Assembly (NCBI GenBank): GCA_900542285.1
Contig: UQNF01000068.1
Coordinates: 1-6,004 of the forward strand
Direction: 5' to 3'
Source: an uncultured Clostridium sp.
GTDB lineage: Bacteria > Bacillota > Clostridia > Christensenellales > CAG-138
DNA: 6,004 nt
The position numbers were made by a program, and so were the translations under genes. Below, piece by piece: positions 1 to 3,539 of the stretch (the first letter of the stretch is position 1; each line of letters opens with the position of its first letter). Under the pieces are notes generated by a model that worked only from the letters and a program-made list of their open reading frames with translations, made no database searches and had not been told where the DNA came from.

Positions 1-22
1 AGCACACTTCGGCCTGACTCCG

Positions 23-50
23 GCAGAGCCGCCCATTTGGGCGGCTCTGC
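23..50. terminator. Perfect 12-bp hairpin, possible terminator of an upstream unit
   Basis: The arms 23-34 (GCAGAGCCGCCC) and 39-50 (GGGCGGCTCTGC) are exact reverse complements around an ATTT loop, giving a very stable GC-rich stem. No T-tract follows on the plus strand (TGCGTATATG) and none on the minus strand, so it is not a textbook intrinsic terminator. It may end transcription of a gene lying left of the window, or act as an mRNA 3'-end stabiliser. No coding remnant could be identified in the 22 bases before it. Confidence 0.5.
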
Positions 51-126
51 TGCGTATATGGAAAAATATCTCTGAAAACAATAATCAATATTTCGCCACT
101 AAATACTCATAATGGTTAATTATATG

Positions 127-155
127 TTGCTATAAACGGCAAAAAGTTGTATAAT
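127..155 (+). promoter_or_regulatory. Sigma-A-type promoter of the dockerin gene
   Basis: A -35 element TTGCTA (127-132) is separated by exactly 17 bp from a perfect -10 element TATAAT (150-155). The expected start point is near 161-163, giving a leader of about 52 nt before the ATG at 214. The surrounding 60-160 region is AT-rich with no other gene. The call rests on consensus match and spacing only. Confidence 0.75.
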
Positions 156-160
156 CCTTT

Positions 161-191
161 GGACGGTATGCACGAAAGCTGATGACCGCCC
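161..191 (+). other. Possible 5'-end hairpin in the leader of the dockerin gene
   Basis: GGACGGT (161-167) can pair with ACCGCCC (185-191) with a single A-C mismatch. The stem would sit almost exactly at the predicted transcript 5' end and upstream of the ribosome binding site. Such terminal stems can protect mRNA from 5'-end decay. It does not match any riboswitch class I can recognise. The stem is short and could be chance. Confidence 0.3.
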
Positions 192-202
192 AAAATAAAT
201 AT

Positions 203-207
203 AGGAG
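203..207 (+). promoter_or_regulatory. Shine-Dalgarno site fixing the start of the dockerin gene
   Basis: AGGAG at 203-207 lies 6 nt before the ATG at 214. The encoded N-terminus is immediately a signal peptide (M-R-K followed by a hydrophobic run), which supports this start. Confidence 0.85.
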
Positions 208-213
208 AAACAC

Positions 214-2850
214 ATGAGAAAGCTATTATCAATTCTAATGTCGGTTTTTATGCTTGCCATGCTTATACCGGTTTCCGGTATGGCTTCAAACGGCATTGCT
301 GAAACCACGATTGAAACGAACAATACCGACGGCATCACCCTTGCCGGATTTGCAAGCCGAAAATTAACAAACGGCTATACACAGAGCACAAGACCGTTCC
401 AGTTCGTTGGTTTTAACTCCTCAAACCCCGGAGCTACCCAGGCACTGCTCTCTATGAGCAATCTGGAATCCAATGCGGCAACGATTATTGGCGATGTAGT
501 CTATGCGTTTGCGCATAATTACAGCTCCGAATATGATGATATCGGAAATGATAAGCTGTATCGCATAAACACGAATGGCAGCTGGACTTCAACACCTGTC
601 GGCACCGGCTATGATTACCTTAATGTAATGTCGCTTACCTATGCGGCAGATACGGATACACTGTATGCTCTTGTAAACAATGAAGACGATGTGCATGACC
701 ATCTGATGATAGTTGACCGCACAGCAGGTACTCTCGCCGAGGTTGTGGACCTTACAGATGCACAGATCAGAATCAAGCCTTCCATCGCATATATCGGAAA
801 CGGAAGGTTCTTTGCCATTCACCATACTACCGGCAACGGAATGATCTTCAATCTTGAAGGCGAGCTCGTACAGGAGCTTGGCAACACGCTCAACACTCAG
901 TTCGAGACCGTGTATTCCATGTACTATGATTCGGAGGATGGACTTGTCTACGCCGCTATGGGTCAGATGTTGTTTGGCGGAACGCTTGGAAAGCTAATCA
1001 CCATCGATGTCGCAAACGGCGCGCCGACAGAGCTTGGGATTATCGGACAGGGATGCGGCTATGTAATGACCAGCATTTTCCCCGTTCCCGGACTCGTTAT
1101 TGACGCTCCCAACACTCCTTCGCAGGAGGAATTCGATGCTGCAGTAAATGCGGAAGGAAGCCACCTAACATTTACTAATGATAGGGGAACTCCGTGGGAG
1201 ATAGTCAGCGAAAACGGCAGAACGTATGTGCGTTCCACGATTCAGGATCAGCACAGCAGCTCAACAACCATAACCGCAGTATTTAACGGCCTGACCGCAG
1301 GACAGGCACTCTCCTTTGATTGGAGCGTTTCAAGCGAAAGCAATTACGATTGGATGAGCTTCTATGTTAATGGTACCAGAGTGCAGCGCATCAGCGGAAG
1401 CCAGAGCTTTACTACTTATACATACACAGTGCCGTCAGACGGCAGCTATACCTTCAAATGGACGTATTCCAAGGATTCCAGCGTATCGAGCGGCAGCGAC
1501 TGCGCCGGCCTTGACAATGTATCGATAACAGGAACGCAGCCCGAACCCATTGTTGCTGAAGATCAGCTCAACGAGGCACTTAACGTCCCCGGCGGCAGCA
1601 TTGAGTTCATAGATGACCCTGTAAATCCCTGGGGAATTGATACGAGCGAAAACGGAAGGATGAGCATAACCTCCACTATTACCGGCGATAATCAGCATCA
1701 GGTCGTATGCTTCCGCGTTCGCAACGCATATGCAGGCGACGCTGTTCGCTTTGATTGGAAGACAAACTGCGAATACAATTTTGACAAGCTGAACTTCAGG
1801 ATCAACAGCGCAAAAGTTGATTTCATAACCGGTGATAATGATTGGGAGACATATACCTACATTATTCCGACTGATGGCGACTATGTATTTACCTGGGAAT
1901 ACTCCGAAGCACATGGCGATACCAGGGGAAACGGCTCGCAGAATGCAGAGGGCAACGCATGGATTGATAACGTGGAGTATATCCGTGAATATGGCGACCC
2001 CTATGCCCCCGCACCCAACACTCCCGAACAGTCTTTGTTCGATGCAGCAATCAACGCTCCCGGAGAAAATCGTTCATTCAATAATGATTTGACCAATCCC
2101 TGGCAGGTCACTACCGAGGATGGCAGGAACTGCGTTGTCAGCGATATCGCAGGCATGCCAAGCACTGAGACCGAATTTTCCATCAACTTGGGCTATCTTG
2201 AGGAAGGCACAGTGATAAGCTTTGATTGGAAGACCGATTGCGAGAGTGATTTTGACCTTCTAAGCCTTACCTTCAACGGCGGAAGTTATTTGGATTTTTC
2301 TGGGCAAAGCAATTGGACGACACAGACAGTTACTCTTCAGGATTCCGGTTATTATGTGATTGGCTGGCGTTACTATAAAAACCATGTAACCGATTCGTAC
2401 ACCGATAAAGTATGGGTCGATAATGTAAAGATTACACCGGTACGCACGCTTACGTATCATACCGCAACCTTTGTCGATGGCTATGATAACTCGGTGATAA
2501 TGGCTATTTCCGTTCCCGATGGATATTATGTCAACTATCCCTCGATCGTCCCCGTACACCTTGGATATCAGTTTGTAGGCTGGGAAGGTCAAATCGAGGA
2601 TATCACGACCGATGTGACCATAACAGCGGTCTATGTACCGAGGGGAGAAGAGCCTCCCATTGGTCTGTTGGGCGATGTCAATGGCGATGGCGTTGTCAAT
2701 ATGGTAGACGCTACGAATGTGCTGCGTCACGGTCTCGGTATTTTCGCAATACAGCCTTCATATCTACACAATGCCGATGTGAATGGAGATGGCGTGATCA
2801 ACACCGTTGATGCAACGCTTATTATCAGAATGTGCTTGGGTCTTAACTGA
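214..2850 (+). CDS. Secreted multidomain protein with C-terminal type I-like dockerin
   Basis: Complete 878-residue secreted protein. Residues 1-24 are a signal peptide (MRK, hydrophobic core, likely cleavage after GMA). Residues ~36-296 have repeated beta-strand patterns such as DTLYALVNN, HLMIVDRTAGTLAEV, LVYAAMGQ and KLITIDVANGAPTEL, suggesting a beta-propeller; the family is not identified. Residues ~300-440, ~449-590 and ~600-743 are three diverged beta-sandwich repeats resembling MAM-like/cleaved-adhesin (choice-of-anchor J) modules. Each carries an FDW or FDWK motif (368, 513, 670) and ends in (L/I/V)DNV. Residues ~746-807 resemble an InlB/Listeria-Bacteroides repeat (YQFVGWEG). Residues 817-878 are a dockerin. 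No catalytic residues or glycosidase domain are visible and there is no own cell-wall anchor, so surface attachment probably depends on the dockerin binding a cohesin. The gene ends in in-frame tandem stops (TGA TAG). Substrate or ligand is unknown. Confidence 0.92.
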   Translation: MRKLLSILMSVFMLAMLIPVSGMASNGIAETTIETNNTDGITLAGFASRKLTNGYTQSTRPFQFVGFNSSNPGATQALLSMSNLESNAATIIGDVVYAFAHNYSSEYDDIGNDKLYRINTNGSWTSTPVGTGYDYLNVMSLTYAADTDTLYALVNNEDDVHDHLMIVDRTAGTLAEVVDLTDAQIRIKPSIAYIGNGRFFAIHHTTGNGMIFNLEGELVQELGNTLNTQFETVYSMYYDSEDGLVYAAMGQMLFGGTLGKLITIDVANGAPTELGIIGQGCGYVMTSIFPVPGLVIDAPNTPSQEEFDAAVNAEGSHLTFTNDRGTPWEIVSENGRTYVRSTIQDQHSSSTTITAVFNGLTAGQALSFDWSVSSESNYDWMSFYVNGTRVQRISGSQSFTTYTYTVPSDGSYTFKWTYSKDSSVSSGSDCAGLDNVSITGTQPEPIVAEDQLNEALNVPGGSIEFIDDPVNPWGIDTSENGRMSITSTITGDNQHQVVCFRVRNAYAGDAVRFDWKTNCEYNFDKLNFRINSAKVDFITGDNDWETYTYIIPTDGDYVFTWEYSEAHGDTRGNGSQNAEGNAWIDNVEYIREYGDPYAPAPNTPEQSLFDAAINAPGENRSFNNDLTNPWQVTTEDGRNCVVSDIAGMPSTETEFSINLGYLEEGTVISFDWKTDCESDFDLLSLTFNGGSYLDFSGQSNWTTQTVTLQDSGYYVIGWRYYKNHVTDSYTDKVWVDNVKITPVRTLTYHTATFVDGYDNSVIMAISVPDGYYVNYPSIVPVHLGYQFVGWEGQIEDITTDVTITAVYVPRGEEPPIGLLGDVNGDGVVNMVDATNVLRHGLGIFAIQPSYLHNADVNGDGVINTVDATLIIRMCLGLN
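1111..1533 (+). repeat. Beta-sandwich module, copy 1 of 3 in the dockerin protein
   Basis: Residues 300-439. The module starts NTPSQEEFDAAVNA, has the central block FDWSVSSESNYDWMSF at 368 and ends with GLDNVSI at 432. It aligns by eye with the next two modules. The fold assignment (MAM-like/cleaved adhesin) is by motif resemblance. The role is probably ligand or glycan binding, which is inference. Confidence 0.65.
1558..1989 (+). repeat. Beta-sandwich module, copy 2 of 3 in the dockerin protein
   Basis: Residues 449-592. It starts EDQLNEALNVPGGSIEF, has FDWKTNCEYNFDKLNF at 513 and a strand pair WETYTYIIPTDGDYVFTW, and ends WIDNVEYI at 583-590. Its opening is the copy most like the module in the neighbouring cohesin protein (LDEALNVAGGTLHF). 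Confidence 0.68.
2011..2442 (+). repeat. Beta-sandwich module, copy 3 of 3 in the dockerin protein
   Basis: Residues 600-743. It starts APNTPEQSLFDAAINAPG, closely matching the start of copy 1. It carries FDWKTDCESDFDLLSL at 670 and ends WVDNVKITPV at 734-743. The FDWKT(N/D)CE block shared with copy 2 supports internal duplication. Confidence 0.68.
2662..2847 (+). other. Dockerin type I-like domain (protein-binding module)
   Basis: Residues 817-878 at the extreme C-terminus. Two calcium-binding F-hand repeats are clear: DVNGDGVVNMVD (821-832) and DVNGDGVINTVD (855-866). Asp, Asn and Asp sit at loop positions 1, 3 and 5, and Asp at 12. Each is followed by a helix ending in L-G. Known dockerins bind cohesins with calcium. 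The pairs at loop positions 10-11, which help set specificity in clostridial type I dockerins (often Ser-Thr), are Met-Val and Thr-Val here, so the binding code is not the canonical one and differs between repeats. Confidence 0.93.
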
Positions 2851-2870
2851 TAGGCGAATAGAATAATGAA

Positions 2871-2910
2871 GGGCTGCAATCTCCTGACCGGGAGGCTGCA
2901 GCCCTCTTTT
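2871..2910 (+). terminator. Rho-independent terminator of the dockerin gene
   Basis: GGGCTGCA (2871-2878) pairs with TGCAGCCC (2897-2904). After a 2x2 internal loop, CTCC (2881-2884) pairs with GGAG (2891-2894) around a 6-nt loop. TCTTTT follows at 2905-2910. It lies about 20 bp after the tandem stops. On the minus strand the hairpin is followed only by TTCATTATTC, so it may weakly terminate the opposite unit too. Confidence 0.85.
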
Positions 2911-3429
2911 GCAATGAAAGCATCTGTTATGTATGTAATAATCTGCTGCGATAAAGAAATGGTAACGCCGGCATTTTGCTACGCTTTCAGCATTATTGCC
3001 TGTCACTTAACAAGCGTATATAGTGATTGACTTCGCGCAGAACGTGATCGGCAAGCAGAGGCAAAATGATCGACCGAATACGGCAATTCTCTATGCCCTG
3101 AACACCAGCAGTCTTAAAATCACGGAATTTCATTGTCTCCTTCAAGGACTCCTGCCGGAGCATCACAGCGTCGTTTGTCATCCTGCTTTTCGAAAGCAAA
3201 GCGGAGTATTCCTGAGAAAAAGTGTTGGAAGCCTTTATAAGGTCATCTTCTGTGGGATCCAATGCCCACGAATGAATTGTGTATGCTCCATCATGATCTG
3301 ATTCCAGAAAAGCTCCGTCTGTCTCATGGATTGTTCGTCTGTATTCCTTTTTAAGTATAATCGAATCCATAATATATGGGAACCATTCAAAAAATATGAA
3401 TAATATATAGCCATTTTTGGGTGAGACCG
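2911..3429. other. Spacer between the two large genes without an intact gene
   Basis: Apart from the minus-strand DUF2935 remnant, this stretch holds no convincing coding region on either strand. The part from about 3345 to 3429 is AT-rich. A plus-strand open frame at 3023-3301 is the antisense of the remnant and has no family resemblance. No tRNA, CRISPR or insertion-sequence ends were seen. Confidence 0.6.
2993..3342 (-). pseudogene. Frameshifted, 5'-truncated DUF2935-family remnant
   Basis: On the minus strand, one frame ending at 2993 reads DPTEDDLIKASNTF, RDFKTAGVQGIE and LPLLADHVLREVNHYIRLL, which fits the C-terminal half of DUF2935 proteins (ferritin-like, metal-binding helical bundle of unknown function). 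The matching helix before it, ELFWNQIMMEHTQFIRG, lies in another frame upstream (from an ATG at 3327). The two join at GGG (plus-strand 3265-3267), where one missing base would restore the expected GG-ALDPTE. Rejoined, it spans only ~110 residues, whereas family members are roughly twice that with two such domains; the N-terminal domain is absent. Upstream in-frame codons look like AT-rich noise. In the post-shift frame a 125-codon ORF starts at 3370, but its first ~35 residues do not fit the family and no good ribosome site precedes it. A sequencing error at GGG is the main alternative for the shift, but would not explain the missing half. Confidence 0.75.
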
Positions 3430-3458
3430 TTGAATTTGCTGTCAGCAAATGATATAAT
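3430..3458 (+). promoter_or_regulatory. Extended -10 promoter of the cohesin gene
   Basis: TTGAAT (3430-3435) is followed by a 17-bp spacer and a perfect TATAAT (3453-3458). TG at 3450-3451 makes it an extended -10 (TGATATAAT). The predicted start is near 3465, giving a leader of about 75 nt. This is a strong vegetative-type promoter by consensus, so the cohesin gene should be transcribed independently of the dockerin gene. Confidence 0.82.
3434..3450. promoter_or_regulatory. 17-bp palindrome filling the promoter spacer, candidate operator
   Basis: ATTTGCTGTCAGCAAAT is a perfect inverted repeat with 8-bp arms (3434-3441, 3443-3450) around a single central T. It lies between and partly over the -35 and -10 elements. 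A dimeric repressor bound here would block RNA polymerase. The regulator is unknown and no regulator gene is present in the window. Confidence 0.55.
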
Positions 3459-3472
3459 ATGATTGATGCAAT

Positions 3473-3505
3473 TTTAGATGTGAAAATATATCTTCCGCAT
3501 CTGAA
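3473..3505 (+). other. Possible leader hairpin upstream of the cohesin gene
   Basis: Positions 3473-3482 can pair with 3496-3505 (10 bp including two G-U wobbles, core AGATG/CATCT) with a 13-nt AT-rich loop. It lies in the untranslated leader, well upstream of the ribosome binding site. It resembles no known riboswitch and is weak evidence on its own. Confidence 0.3.
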
Positions 3506-3525
3506 TGGGCAATCAAAAATAATTT

Positions 3526-3533
3526 GGAAGGAG
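3526..3533 (+). promoter_or_regulatory. Shine-Dalgarno site fixing the start of the cohesin gene
   Basis: GGAAGGAG at 3526-3533 ends 6 nt before the ATG at 3540. This supports the chosen start, which opens directly into a signal peptide. Confidence 0.9.
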
Positions 3534-3539
3534 AACCAA

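Noticed and set aside
1..60. tRNA or rRNA end at the left edge
   Set aside because: No T-loop, acceptor pairing or CCA-type end fits; the segment is better explained by a simple hairpin.
162..213. Riboswitch in the dockerin-gene leader (a cyclic di-GMP type was considered because of CGAAAGC)
   Set aside because: The leader is only about 52 nt and lacks the conserved core and paired elements of any class I know.
1435..2730. Minus-strand open frames of about 156-159 codons inside the dockerin gene
   Set aside because: They mirror the codon pattern of the plus-strand gene, have no family resemblance and lack start signals.
3258..3270. Programmed ribosomal frameshift joining the two DUF2935 frames
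   Set aside because: The junction (CGTGGGCATTGG on the minus strand) has no slippery heptamer, and the N-terminal domain is missing as well, so decay or a read error is more likely.
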